A stretch of DNA of 64,000 nucleotides from positions 1-64,000 of the forward strand of contig CAYQTA010000069.1 in assembly GCA_964420365.1 (NCBI GenBank). The letters run 5' to 3'. This stretch comes from JAMOQA01 sp964420365 (lineage in GTDB: Bacteria; Acidobacteriota; Polarisedimenticolia; J045). Numbering within the stretch: the stretch's first letter is position 1; every line of letters begins with the position of its first letter. A program made the translations under genes and the position numbers. Positions 36,646-44,939 of this stretch are shown here, in pieces. The notes below the pieces were generated by a model. That model made no database searches. It saw only the letters and a program-made list of their open reading frames with translations, and was not told the DNA's origin.

Positions 36646-38712
36646 TCAGCCCACCGTTGCGACCGCCTTCAGCTGGACCTCCGGCGGGATCTCGAGGGTG
36701 GAAAGGACCGGCGTGTGCGGCAGGTGCGGCCGCAGCAGCGCGGCGAGGTACGGGCGGAGTCGCGGCCCGACGACCACGGCGACCTGGCCGCCGGAGGCGG
36801 TCACCGCCTGGCCGATGCGGGAGACGATCTCCCGCGCCCGGCCGGGGGACATCCCCTCGGCGGGTCGCTCCGGCCCCCCGGGCACGAGGGCACGGGTCAG
36901 CTCGTCCTCGAGGGCGGGATCGAGACCGACCGCCTGGAGCGTTCCCTGGTCGTCGAGGAGCGGTGCGACGATCGCCCGGGCGAGCCCGCGGCGGACCGCC
37001 TCCGCGATTTCCTGGGTGTCCCGCGTGCGGGCGGCGGCGTCGGCCATCAGCTCGACGATCGTCGCCAGGTCCCGGATCGGCACCTGCTCGGTCAGCAGCG
37101 CCTGGAGCACGCGCTGGACCTCGCCGACGGTCATCCGCTCGGGCACCAGCTCCGCCACCGCCTTCGGGTGGGTGCGCTGGAGCCGGTCGAGCAGGCGGGC
37201 CACGTCCTCGCGCCCGAGCAGCTCGGCGGCGTTGCGGCGGATCACTTCCATCAGGTGCGTCGACAGCACCGACGGCGGATCGACCACGGTGTAGCCGGCG
37301 GCCCGGGCCTCGTCCGCCTTCGACGGATCGATCCAGGTCGCGGGCAGCCCGAAGGCCGGGTCACGGGTGGCGATCCCCTCGATCTTGCGGGACGCCCCGA
37401 CGTCGAGGGCGAGCAGGCGGCCCCGCGGGATCCGGCCGGAGGCGATCCGCACCCCCTTGAGCAGGATGTCGTAGCGGTCCGGCGGAAGCTGCAGGTTGTC
37501 CCGTACCCGCACCGGGGGCAGCACGAAGCCGAGCTCGGTGGCGAGCTGTCGGCGCAGTCCCTTGATCTTGTCCAGGATGCCGCCCGGCTGGTCGGCTCCC
37601 ACGGCGTCGATCAGGTCGTAGCCGACCTCGACGCAGAGCGGGTCGACCCCGAGCAGTGCCTCCGCCTCGTCCACGATCTCGTCGTCCCCCGCCTCCGCCT
37701 CGGACTCCTCGGCGGGGGCGGGCTCCTCGCGCAGGCGGGCGGCGGCGGCCCGGGCGCCGGCATAGGTCACGCCCGCGAGCACGAGAAAGGCCACCTTCGG
37801 CAGGCCGGGCACCAGCGCCAGCCCGAGCAGGGTGGCGGCGGCGATCTTCAGCGGCTTCGGCGACGACAGGAGCTGCGCCAGGACGGTCTCGCCCAGGTTG
37901 GTCTCCTGGGCGGCCCGGGTCGTGATGATGCCGCCGGCAAGGGCGATCAGCAGGGAGGGAATCGCCGAGACCAGGCCGTCGCCGATCGTCAGCACCGAGT
38001 AGGTACGCAGCGCCTCCGAGATGTCCATCCCCTGCTGGAGGACGCCGATGGCGATCCCCGCGAGGATGTTGATCATCGTGATGACGAGGGCCGCGATCGC
38101 GTCCCGCTGGGTGAAGCGGACCGCGCCGTCCATGGAGCCGAAGAACTCGGCCTCCTTCTGGATCTTCTCGCGCCGGGCGATCGCCTCCTTCTCGGTGATC
38201 AGGCCGGCGCTCAGGTCCGCGTCGATCGCCATCTGCTTGCCGGGCATCGCGTCCAGGGTGAAGCGGGCGATCACCTCGGAGATGCGGGTCGAGCCGTGGG
38301 CGATCACGACGAACTGGATCACGAGCAGCACGAGGAAGACGACGACGCCGACGATGAACGAACCGCCGACGACGAACTGCCCGAACGACTGGATCACGAC
38401 GCCGGCCGCGCGGGTTCCCTGGTCCCCCTGGAGCAGGATCAGCCGCGTCGAGGCGATGTTGAGGGCGAGGCGATAGAGGGTGACGAGCAGGAGCAGCGAG
38501 GGAAAGGCGGAGAAGTTCGTCGGCCCCGGGATGTACATCGCGGTCATCAGGATCACGATGGACAGCGCCAGGTTGACCGTGATCAGGAGGTCGAGGACGG
38601 CGGTCGGCAGGGGGACGATGATCAGGCCGAGGGCCAGGATCACCGCCACCGGCAGCACCAGGTGGTACCGGGACGCCGGCGTCGCCGCGCCCGCGATCGC
38701 GCCCGTGCTCAC
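36646..38712 (-). CDS. flhA: Flagellar type III export gate protein FlhA
   Basis: This 688-residue protein has an N-terminal eight-helix membrane domain with ALSIVILMTAMYIPGPTNFSAFPS-type sequence, the FHIPEP-like loop ARFTLDAMPGKQMAIDADLSAG, and a cytoplasmic substrate-docking domain (after about residue 320). It is the export-gate ion channel and docking platform. The start is GTG 38712, overlapping the flhB stop (GTGA). Confidence 0.95.
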   Translation of the reverse strand: MSTGAIAGAATPASRYHLVLPVAVILALGLIIVPLPTAVLDLLITVNLALSIVILMTAMYIPGPTNFSAFPSLLLLVTLYRLALNIASTRLILLQGDQGTRAAGVVIQSFGQFVVGGSFIVGVVVFLVLLVIQFVVIAHGSTRISEVIARFTLDAMPGKQMAIDADLSAGLITEKEAIARREKIQKEAEFFGSMDGAVRFTQRDAIAALVITMINILAGIAIGVLQQGMDISEALRTYSVLTIGDGLVSAIPSLLIALAGGIITTRAAQETNLGETVLAQLLSSPKPLKIAAATLLGLALVPGLPKVAFLVLAGVTYAGARAAAARLREEPAPAEESEAEAGDDEIVDEAEALLGVDPLCVEVGYDLIDAVGADQPGGILDKIKGLRRQLATELGFVLPPVRVRDNLQLPPDRYDILLKGVRIASGRIPRGRLLALDVGASRKIEGIATRDPAFGLPATWIDPSKADEARAAGYTVVDPPSVLSTHLMEVIRRNAAELLGREDVARLLDRLQRTHPKAVAELVPERMTVGEVQRVLQALLTEQVPIRDLATIVELMADAAARTRDTQEIAEAVRRGLARAIVAPLLDDQGTLQAVGLDPALEDELTRALVPGGPERPAEGMSPGRAREIVSRIGQAVTASGGQVAVVVGPRLRPYLAALLRPHLPHTPVLSTLEIPPEVQLKAVATVG

Positions 38713-39833
38713 GGCGTCACCTCCCTAGGACCGGCGGTCTCCGCCTCCACTTCCGGGTGGGCGCGGTAGGCCCCCCGGCGCCGGTTCCAGATCCAGGCGA
38801 ACACCTCGGCGACCGCCCGGTAGAGGGACTCCGGGATCGGCGCGCCGACCCGGCACAGCTTCTCCAGGGTCCGGGCGAGGGGCGGGTCCTCGACGAGGGG
38901 AATCCCGTGCTTGCGGGCGATCTCCTTGATCTTCCGCGCCACCACGCCCTTCCCCTTGGCGAGGACGAGCGGCGCGTCCATCTTTTCCTGCTCGTACTTC
39001 AGCGCGACGGCGACGTGGGTCGGGTTGGTCACGACGACGTCCGCCTGGGGTACCGCGGCCATCATCCGGCGGCGCGCCAGCTCGAACATCTTCTGCTTCT
39101 GCTTCCGCTTGACCTCCGCCGGGATCTCCCGCTCCTTCGCCTCGTCCTTGACCTCCTTCTTCGTCATGTAGAGGTTGCGGTACCAGCGCCACCGCACCCA
39201 CGCATAGTCGGCGACGGCGACGACCAGGCCGATCGCGAAGGCCCAGAGCAGGATCCGCCGGATGATCAACGCGGTTTCCTGGAAGATCGCCGGCGGCGCG
39301 AGGAGCGCGAGGTTCATCACCTCGCCCCACTCCGGCAGCAGGATCAGCCAGATCAGCGCCGCGTAGAGGATCGTCTTGACGAGCGCCTTCCCCGCGTTGA
39401 ACAGGTTGTCGAGCTGGACCAGCTTCTTCAGCCCCGTGAACGGGTTGATCTTGCCGAAGTCGATCCGCAGGGCGTCCTTCGCCACGCGCATGCGGGTCTG
39501 CAGGTACTGGCCGACGATCGCGCCCACCATGATGGCGAGGAGCAGCGGACCGATCAGCCAGGCGGCGTCCCGGGCGGCCTGGAGGATGGTGCGCGGCAGC
39601 TCCTCGAGGGCGGGGACCGCCCGCGGGGTCGCGAGCCAGCGCCGGACCATCACCTGGGCGCTGCCGAGGAACCAGCCCCCGAACAGCATCGCCCAGGCGA
39701 GGAACAGCCCGAGAGACGAGACCTGCCCGACGTCCTGGGAGCGCGCGACGTTTCCCTTGTCGAGCGCGCGCTCGATCTGCCGGTCGGTCGGTTTCTCCGT
39801 CCGCTGGTCGCGATCCTGCCGGGGGTCGGCCAT
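38709..39833 (-). CDS. flhB: Flagellar export switch protein FlhB
   Basis: This 374-residue protein has four transmembrane helices, a cytoplasmic linker (MTKKEVKDEAKEREIPAEVK) and the autocleavage motif NPTH at residues 270-273. It is followed by VAVALKYEQEKMDAPLVLAKG. Cleavage at Asn-Pro switches export from hook to filament proteins, with FliK as ruler. It lies 10 bases after fliR. Confidence 0.96.
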   Translation of the reverse strand: MADPRQDRDQRTEKPTDRQIERALDKGNVARSQDVGQVSSLGLFLAWAMLFGGWFLGSAQVMVRRWLATPRAVPALEELPRTILQAARDAAWLIGPLLLAIMVGAIVGQYLQTRMRVAKDALRIDFGKINPFTGLKKLVQLDNLFNAGKALVKTILYAALIWLILLPEWGEVMNLALLAPPAIFQETALIIRRILLWAFAIGLVVAVADYAWVRWRWYRNLYMTKKEVKDEAKEREIPAEVKRKQKQKMFELARRRMMAAVPQADVVVTNPTHVAVALKYEQEKMDAPLVLAKGKGVVARKIKEIARKHGIPLVEDPPLARTLEKLCRVGAPIPESLYRAVAEVFAWIWNRRRGAYRAHPEVEAETAGPREVTP

Positions 39834-39843
39834 GAGAGCCTCC

Positions 39844-40620
39844 TCAGGATCCCGCGAGCACGCGGAGGAACCGGGCGACGTCGTGGGTCGTCCCCCGGAA
39901 GGTCTCGGAGATCAGCGGTGCCATCAGCCGGAGCGAGAGGCCCGCCACGACGAGTCCCACCCCGAGGCGGATCGGCGCCCCGACGACGAGCACGTGCATC
40001 TGGGGCACGGCCCGGTTGACCAGCATCAGGCCCAGGTCGACGAGGAACCCGGTGACGATGATCGGCGCCGCCAGCCGGAACCCGAGGGTGATCACCCGCG
40101 CGCTGACGCGGACGACGAACGGCAGCCATGGACCGTCGAGAACGGCCGCCCCCGGGGGCACGATCTCCCACGACCGGGCGAGAACTCCGAGCACCTGCTC
40201 GGGACCACCGATCGCGACGAAGACGAGCATCCCCATCAACCGGTAGAAGATCCCGATCGTCGGCGCCTGCATCTGGGTCACCGGGTCGAGCATCGCCGCC
40301 ATCGCGAGGCCGGTCGGGTAGCCGGCGAGCCCCCCCGCGTAGAGCGCGATCTCCACGGTCATCGACGCCGCGAAGCCGATGACGAACCCGACCAGCGACT
40401 CGACCACGACGAGCCGGAGGATGCCGACCCCCGCCGGGACCGGCGGGACGACCGGCGCGACGATCACCGCGATCAGCACCGCGAGCCCGACCCGCACCCG
40501 CTTCGGCACCGCCTCCGAGCCGTAGATCGGAACGACCGCCACCATCGCCGCCCCCCGCAGGACGAGGGCGAACGTCCCGAGCAGGTCGTTCCAGGGGAGG
40601 CGGAAGACGAGGGCGTCCAT
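39844..40620 (-). CDS. fliR: Flagellar export protein FliR
   Basis: This 258-residue polytopic protein of the export gate has about six hydrophobic segments and the family motif YAGGLAGYPTGLAMAAMLDP near the middle. The C-terminal part has APIIVTGFLVDLGLMLVNRAVPQ. With FliP and FliQ it forms the helical export pore. It lies 15 bases after fliQ. Confidence 0.94.
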   Translation of the reverse strand: MDALVFRLPWNDLLGTFALVLRGAAMVAVVPIYGSEAVPKRVRVGLAVLIAVIVAPVVPPVPAGVGILRLVVVESLVGFVIGFAASMTVEIALYAGGLAGYPTGLAMAAMLDPVTQMQAPTIGIFYRLMGMLVFVAIGGPEQVLGVLARSWEIVPPGAAVLDGPWLPFVVRVSARVITLGFRLAAPIIVTGFLVDLGLMLVNRAVPQMHVLVVGAPIRLGVGLVVAGLSLRLMAPLISETFRGTTHDVARFLRVLAGS

Positions 40621-40635
40621 CGGGCGGGAACCTCC

Positions 40636-40905
40636 TCAGCCGACCAGGGTGGAAGCGAGCTCGAAGATCTCGCGGGTGAACGAGAGCAGGACGCGCAGCA
40701 TCCAGCTCATCGCGACGACGAACACGAGAAATACGGCCAGGATCTTCGGAATGAAGGTGATCGTCACGTCCTGGATCGAGGTCGCCACCTGCAGGATGCT
40801 GACGATCACCCCGACGAGCATCCCCGCCACGAGCATCGGCATCGCCACGAACAGCGCCGTGCGCATCGCGTCGTGCCCCACCGCCAGCACCATCATTTCG
40901 TCCAT
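40636..40905 (-). CDS. fliQ: Flagellar export protein FliQ
   Basis: This 89-residue protein has two transmembrane helices; VGVIVSILQVATSIQDVTITFIP-type sequence links them. The length and motif are standard. It is part of the FliPQR core gate, between fliP and fliR. Confidence 0.95.
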   Translation of the reverse strand: MDEMMVLAVGHDAMRTALFVAMPMLVAGMLVGVIVSILQVATSIQDVTITFIPKILAVFLVFVVAMSWMLRVLLSFTREIFELASTLVG

Positions 40906-40915
40906 GGCGACCTCC

Positions 40916-41665
40916 TCACCGGATACCGGCGACGAGGGATCCCGCGATCAGGGACCACCCGTCGACCAGCACGAAGAGCAGGATCTTGAACGGCAGCGAC
41001 ACCATCGCCGGGGGCAGCATCATCATTCCCATCGAGAGCAGCACCGAGGCGACGACCAGGTCGACCACCAGGAAGGGCAGGAACAGCAGGAACCCGATCT
41101 CGAAGGCGACGCGCAGCTCGGAGATCACGTAGGCCGGCACGATCACCCGCAGCGGCAGCTCCTCGGGACCCTTCGGCTGGGGCAGCCGGGCCATCTTGAC
41201 GAACAGCTCCAGGTCGGTCTGCCGCGTGTTCCGCAGCATGAACTCGCGGAACGGGACCGCCGCCTCGTGCACCGCCTCGACCGCGTCGATCTCCCCGTCC
41301 GCCCAGGGCTGCCAGGCGCGTTCCTTCACCTGGTCGATCACCGGCCCCATCACGAAGAGGGTCATGAAGAGCGAGAGCCCGATGATCACCTGGTTCGGCG
41401 GCATCTGGGGCGAGCCCAGCGCCTGGCGCAGGAAGTGGAACGCGACGACGAACCTCACGAACGAGGTCATCATCAGGAGGATCGACGGCGCGATCGCGAG
41501 GACGGTGAACAGGATCAGCAGGCGGACCGCCGTCGAGGACGGGCCGAGCCCCGCCGAGTCGGAGAGCTTCAGCTCGATGGCCGACTCCGCGGGGGCGGCG
41601 AGGGCCGTCCCGCACGCCGCGAGCGCGAGCAGCGCGAGCACCGCGCCGAGGCGCCGCCGGCTCAT
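40916..41665 (-). CDS. fliP: Flagellar export protein FliP
   Basis: This 249-residue protein has a signal-like N-terminus (to about residue 22) and the FliP marks MMTSFVRFVVAFHFLRQALG, PPNQVIIGLSLFMTLFVMGP and IGFLLFLPFLVVDLVVASVL. It forms the export-gate pore. Its start overlaps the fliO stop by four bases. Confidence 0.96.
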   Translation of the reverse strand: MSRRRLGAVLALLALAACGTALAAPAESAIELKLSDSAGLGPSSTAVRLLILFTVLAIAPSILLMMTSFVRFVVAFHFLRQALGSPQMPPNQVIIGLSLFMTLFVMGPVIDQVKERAWQPWADGEIDAVEAVHEAAVPFREFMLRNTRQTDLELFVKMARLPQPKGPEELPLRVIVPAYVISELRVAFEIGFLLFLPFLVVDLVVASVLLSMGMMMLPPAMVSLPFKILLFVLVDGWSLIAGSLVAGIR

Positions 41666-42036
41666 CGCGCCGCGCCTCCCATCTTCCTCAGGCTCTCGGC
41701 GAGCCGCGCCGGGAAGTCGAGCAGCCGCCCGGGAGGCGGCTCGTCCGGGGAGGACGCGTCCCCGGCGGGGACCTCGTCCGGGTCGACCAGCTCGGAGACC
41801 AGCGACACCGCGTGCTCGGTGACACCGACCAGCAGGCGACGATCGCCGTGCCGAACGACCGCAAGGTGGGCGCCCCGCGCGAGGGGCACCCGCTCTTCCA
41901 CCTCGAGCAGGCGTGGACGGCGCATGCGCCCGGTGCGCCGCAGGACCCGGGCGGTCACCGGCACCAGGGCGACGACGGCGACCAGTGCGCCGACCGCCCG
42001 CAGCACGTCGACCAGTCCGACGCCGGCATCAACCAT
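41662..42036 (-). CDS. fliO: FliO-like flagellar biosynthesis protein
   Basis: This 124-residue protein has an N-terminal transmembrane segment (VLRAVGALVAVVALVPV), the basic RRTGRMRRP and a beta-rich cytoplasmic domain, LLEVEERVPLARGAHLAVVRHG plus RRLLVGVTEHAVSLV. These match the FliO pattern. FliO is a transient scaffold for FliP. The gene overlaps fliN2 by 8 bases and fliP by 4. The C-terminus is acidic/Pro-rich and ends in a basic helix. Confidence 0.87.
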   Translation of the reverse strand: MVDAGVGLVDVLRAVGALVAVVALVPVTARVLRRTGRMRRPRLLEVEERVPLARGAHLAVVRHGDRRLLVGVTEHAVSLVSELVDPDEVPAGDASSPDEPPPGRLLDFPARLAESLRKMGGAAR

Positions 42037-42394
42037 CGTCCCGGTCTCCCAGGGAGGTCAGCCGCAGCCAGAGCCGGTGCTTGATCTCGACGATCTCCCC
42101 CCGGCCGAGCACCGCGCCCTCGGTGATCAGCTCCGCCGGTTCCCCGATCGTGGTCTCGAGGGGGAAGACGGTCCCCTCCTCCGCCTCCCGCACCGCGCGC
42201 AGGGTGGCCATCCCCCGGGCGATGCGGGCGGAGAGCGGCAGGGGGATCCCCAGGTAGGCGGCGGGCGTCCCCGGGAGGGGATCCTTCCCGCGGGTCTCCC
42301 GGGGCCCCTGCTTCGCGGCCCCCTTCCGTGACCCCTTCGCGGCGGGCGAGGGAGCCTCCGCGGGCGGCGACGTGACGGCAGCCGGCTCGGGCAT
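42029..42394 (-). CDS. Second FliN/SpoA-domain protein
   Basis: This 121-residue protein has a Lys/Pro/Ala-rich N-terminus and a C-terminal SpoA-like domain: LSARIARGMATLRAVREAEEGTVFPL, IGEPAELITEGAVLGRGEIVEI, WLRLTSLGD. It is the first gene of the export operon, where a FliN/FliY homologue normally stands, while a longer FliN is encoded nine genes after fliO. It may build a mixed C-ring or dock the FliH-FliI complex. AGGAGGT precedes ATG 42394, which rejects the upstream in-frame ATG at 42430. Confidence 0.8.
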   Translation of the reverse strand: MPEPAAVTSPPAEAPSPAAKGSRKGAAKQGPRETRGKDPLPGTPAAYLGIPLPLSARIARGMATLRAVREAEEGTVFPLETTIGEPAELITEGAVLGRGEIVEIKHRLWLRLTSLGDRDDG

Positions 42395-42425
42395 ACGGAC
42401 CTCCTGCTTCGCGTCCTCGCGGAAG

Positions 42426-42441
42426 AGCAAGGCCCGTGCCG
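42426..42441 (-). promoter_or_regulatory. Sigma-54 type promoter of the fliN2-fliO-fliP export operon
   Basis: On the minus strand, CGGCACGGGCCTTGCT matches TGGCACGNNNNTTGCT at all but the first position, with GG and GC 10 bases apart. It lies about 32 bases before ATG 42394. A dyad shared with the flgB promoter region lies about 100 bases upstream. Confidence 0.75.
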
Positions 42442-42540
42442 TCCCGTGCGACAGGCATCAACTCGCAGCAATACCAGTCACTTCGATCCGGACGGCCCGC
42501 CGTCCCGCCGACGGCCCCCCGCCGTCCGCGCCCAGCCGCC

Positions 42541-42554
42541 GTCGATCCGTTGAC
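42541..42554. promoter_or_regulatory. GTC-N8-GAC dyad, candidate activator (FleQ-like) site
   Basis: The sequence GTCGATCCGTTGAC matches the FleQ-type consensus GTCANTAAATTGAC at its outer bases. A 20-base block around it is repeated exactly upstream of flgB (59040-59059). It lies about 100 bases upstream of the sigma-54 promoter at 42426-42441. Confidence 0.5.
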
Positions 42555-42595
42555 GCCCCCCCGGCAGCTCCTTCCCTCCCCCGGCCCCGGGCCAG

Positions 42596-42625
42596 GAAAG
42601 AAGCCCGGCGCGGGGCGCGCCGGGC
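42596..42625 (-). terminator. Intrinsic terminator after flgE
   Basis: On the minus strand, GCCCGGCGCG-CCC-CGCGCCGGGC is a perfect 10-bp stem followed by TTCTTTC. It lies about 50 bases after the flgE stop codon. Confidence 0.85.
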
Positions 42626-42676
42626 GGTGCGGGGGCCGGACCCTCCGTGGGCCTCCAGGATCGCTTGCCGCGGAAC

Positions 42677-43996
42677 TTACCGCTTGAGGGTCAGGGCCTC
42701 CTGGACCATCTGGTCGGTGGTCGTGATCACGCGGGAGTTCGACTGGTAACCCCGCTCGACCACGATCATGTCGGTGAACTGCTCGGTGATGTCGACGTTC
42801 GAGAGCTCGAGCGCCCGGGACATCACCTTCCCCCGTCCGCCGGTATCGGCGGCCCCCATCGCGGCCGGCCCGGAGCCGAGGGACGCGAGGAACGTGTTGT
42901 CCCCGTGCTTGAAGAGGCCGCCCGGGTTGTTGAACGACGCGATGGCGAGCTGGGCGAGTTCCATCACGCGGCCGTTCGTGAACACGCCGGAGACGATCCC
43001 GGTCTCGTCGATCGCGATCGCCCGCAGCCGCCCCATCGAGAAACCGTCCTGGGAGAGGCTGTCGATCGCCGAGGGGGCCGAGTAGCCGCTGACCACCGGG
43101 GACGAGTCCTCGTCGTACAGGCGCCACTCCACGTCCTGGGCGGCCGCGCCGTTGGACCAGGCGGGGATGGACAGGGTGACGTTGTCCGAGGGGGAGGTCA
43201 GGCGGCCGTTGCCGTCGAACGTCACCGTGCCGGAGTCGACGACGTAGTAGTCGGGGTCACCGGGGTTGGTCGTCACGTCGACGTCGGAGCGGGGAACGCG
43301 GGCCTCCCAGTTCCACTGGTCGAGGACCCCGTCCCCGTCGTTGTCCACCGGGGTGAAGACGATGGTCAGGTCGTGGGCCTCTCCGAGGGCGTCGTAGACG
43401 GAGACGCTGGTCGTGAAGACCTCGGCCTCGTTCACCGACGAGGTGGCCGGGTCGTCCACCCGGGCGCCGGCGTTCAGGTTCATGTCGAGCCGGAAGTAGC
43501 GGGTCGCCTGGGGCGGCGCCGTCATCCCCGCCGGGATCTGGATGTCGCTGACCGCCCCGGACGGCACGACGTGCCCCTCGTCGTCCCGGCTGGTGTAGCC
43601 CTGGACCCGGTACCCGGTCGGGTTGACCAGGTAGCCCTCGTCGTCGAAGGAGAAGTTCCCCGCCCGGGTGTAGACGTTCAAGCCGTCGGGCTGCCGCAGG
43701 ACGAAGAAGCCGTTCCCCTCGATGGCGAGGTCCGTCGTCACCTCGGTGGGCTGGAGCGCCCCCTGGTGGAAGAGCTGCTGGACGGTGGAGAGCTTCGTGC
43801 CCATGCCGATCTGGTACGGGACGCCGTTGCCCGCCACGCCGTAGCCGCCACCGCCGGAGAACAGCTCGGCGAAGGTGGCCCGGGAGCCCTTGTACCCGAT
43901 CGTGTTGACGTTGGCGAGGTTGTTGCCGATCACGCTCAGGGCGCTCGCGTGCGCCTTCAGTCCCGTCAGCCCCGCGTAGAACGAACCGTAGCCCAT
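42677..43996 (-). CDS. flgE: Flagellar hook protein FlgE
   Basis: This 439-residue hook subunit has N-terminal GYGSFYAGLTGLKAHASALS and IGNNLANVNTIGYKGSRATF, a middle domain with DLTIVFTPVDNDGDGVLDQW and C-terminal DITEQFTDMIVVERGYQSNSR. The length falls in the usual range. It is exported and polymerises into the hook under FlgD capping, with length set by FliK. It is 25 bases downstream of flgD and followed by a strong terminator. Confidence 0.95.
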   Translation of the reverse strand: MGYGSFYAGLTGLKAHASALSVIGNNLANVNTIGYKGSRATFAELFSGGGGYGVAGNGVPYQIGMGTKLSTVQQLFHQGALQPTEVTTDLAIEGNGFFVLRQPDGLNVYTRAGNFSFDDEGYLVNPTGYRVQGYTSRDDEGHVVPSGAVSDIQIPAGMTAPPQATRYFRLDMNLNAGARVDDPATSSVNEAEVFTTSVSVYDALGEAHDLTIVFTPVDNDGDGVLDQWNWEARVPRSDVDVTTNPGDPDYYVVDSGTVTFDGNGRLTSPSDNVTLSIPAWSNGAAAQDVEWRLYDEDSSPVVSGYSAPSAIDSLSQDGFSMGRLRAIAIDETGIVSGVFTNGRVMELAQLAIASFNNPGGLFKHGDNTFLASLGSGPAAMGAADTGGRGKVMSRALELSNVDITEQFTDMIVVERGYQSNSRVITTTDQMVQEALTLKR

Positions 43997-44021
43997 CTCT
44001 CCTCCCGTGGATGCCGGCGGC

Positions 44022-44783
44022 TCACGCGCCGGTCTCGCCGCTCGTCCCTTCGTCCTGTCCCGTCTCCGTCCCGCCGGTCACCTGCACGCCGCCGGCTCCC
44101 GCGTCCAGGATCTCGACGATCGAACCGAACGGCAGGGTGCGGGTGCCGGAGACCAGCGAGAGCCCGTCCTCGCCGAAGTGCAGCCCCTCGACGGGCAGCA
44201 CGACCAGCGCCACTCCCGGCGACTCCTTCCCGGAGGCGTCGGTGGTCACCAACCGGAACTCGTACTCGCCGGGAGCGGCCGGGTTTCCGTCGTCGTCCAG
44301 GCCGTCCCACCGCAGGCGGTACCGGCCCGCGGCGGTCGATTCGAGGGGGATCGTCCGGACCGGCCGGCCGTCGGCGTCGTAGATCTCGACGCGGGCGGCG
44401 GCCTGCTCGCCGGTCAGCTCGAGGAAGATCTCCTCGGAGCCGCCGTCGGGCCCGAGGCGCAGCCGGCCGCCGGTGTCGACCAGCACTTCCCGGCCGATCA
44501 TGTCCATCGCCTGGGCGTTGACGAGCTGGTCCTGCCCGGAGATCACCCCGTCCATCCGCTTGTTCAGGTCGATCAACTGCTCGAGGCTGGAGAAGGTCGC
44601 GAGCTGCGCCACGAACTCGGTGTCCTTCTGCGGCTCGAGGGGGTCCTGGTTCTCGAGCTGGGCGACGAGCAGCGTGAGGAAGTCGTCCCGGCCGAGCACG
44701 TCGTCCCGGTCGACGAACGGGTTCGACGGGGAGACCGTCCGGTAGTTGGTCGGATCGAGAACCGTGTCCGAGAGCGCGTTCAT
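44022..44783 (-). CDS. flgD: Flagellar hook capping protein FlgD
   Basis: This 253-residue protein has the conserved LGRDDFLTLLVAQLENQDPL and QLATFSSLEQL of FlgD, a FlgD Ig/tudor region (ARVEIYDADGRPVRTIPL, PGEYEFRLVTTDASG) and a Gly/Thr-rich tail. GAGGAGGAACGGCGC precedes ATG 44783, and a sigma-54 promoter lies 28 bases upstream. It is co-transcribed with flgE. Confidence 0.94.
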   Translation of the reverse strand: MNALSDTVLDPTNYRTVSPSNPFVDRDDVLGRDDFLTLLVAQLENQDPLEPQKDTEFVAQLATFSSLEQLIDLNKRMDGVISGQDQLVNAQAMDMIGREVLVDTGGRLRLGPDGGSEEIFLELTGEQAAARVEIYDADGRPVRTIPLESTAAGRYRLRWDGLDDDGNPAAPGEYEFRLVTTDASGKESPGVALVVLPVEGLHFGEDGLSLVSGTRTLPFGSIVEILDAGAGGVQVTGGTETGQDEGTSGETGA

Positions 44784-44810
44784 GCGCCGTTCCTCCTCGC
44801 CGCCGGAAGA

Positions 44811-44826
44811 AGCAAGGGGTGTGCCA
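44811..44826 (-). promoter_or_regulatory. Sigma-54 promoter of flgD-flgE
   Basis: On the minus strand, TGGCACACCCCTTGCT matches TGGCAC-N5-TTGCT exactly, with 10 bases between GG and GC. It is about 28 bases before the flgD ATG. This is the best -24/-12 match in the window. Confidence 0.82.
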
Positions 44827-44939
44827 GCGCGCCCCCTCCTGGAACCGCCCGGGGGACGCGGGTTCCCGGCGGACGCGCCCTCGCGGGGAACCCGGGGCGG
44901 CAACCCTTGCCCGCCCGGGTGGGAAAAAGCTGCCGCCCC

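Noticed and set aside
36484..38769. 761-codon plus-strand frame opposite flhA
   Set aside because: His/Asp/Arg-rich shadow; flhA motifs are clear on the minus strand.
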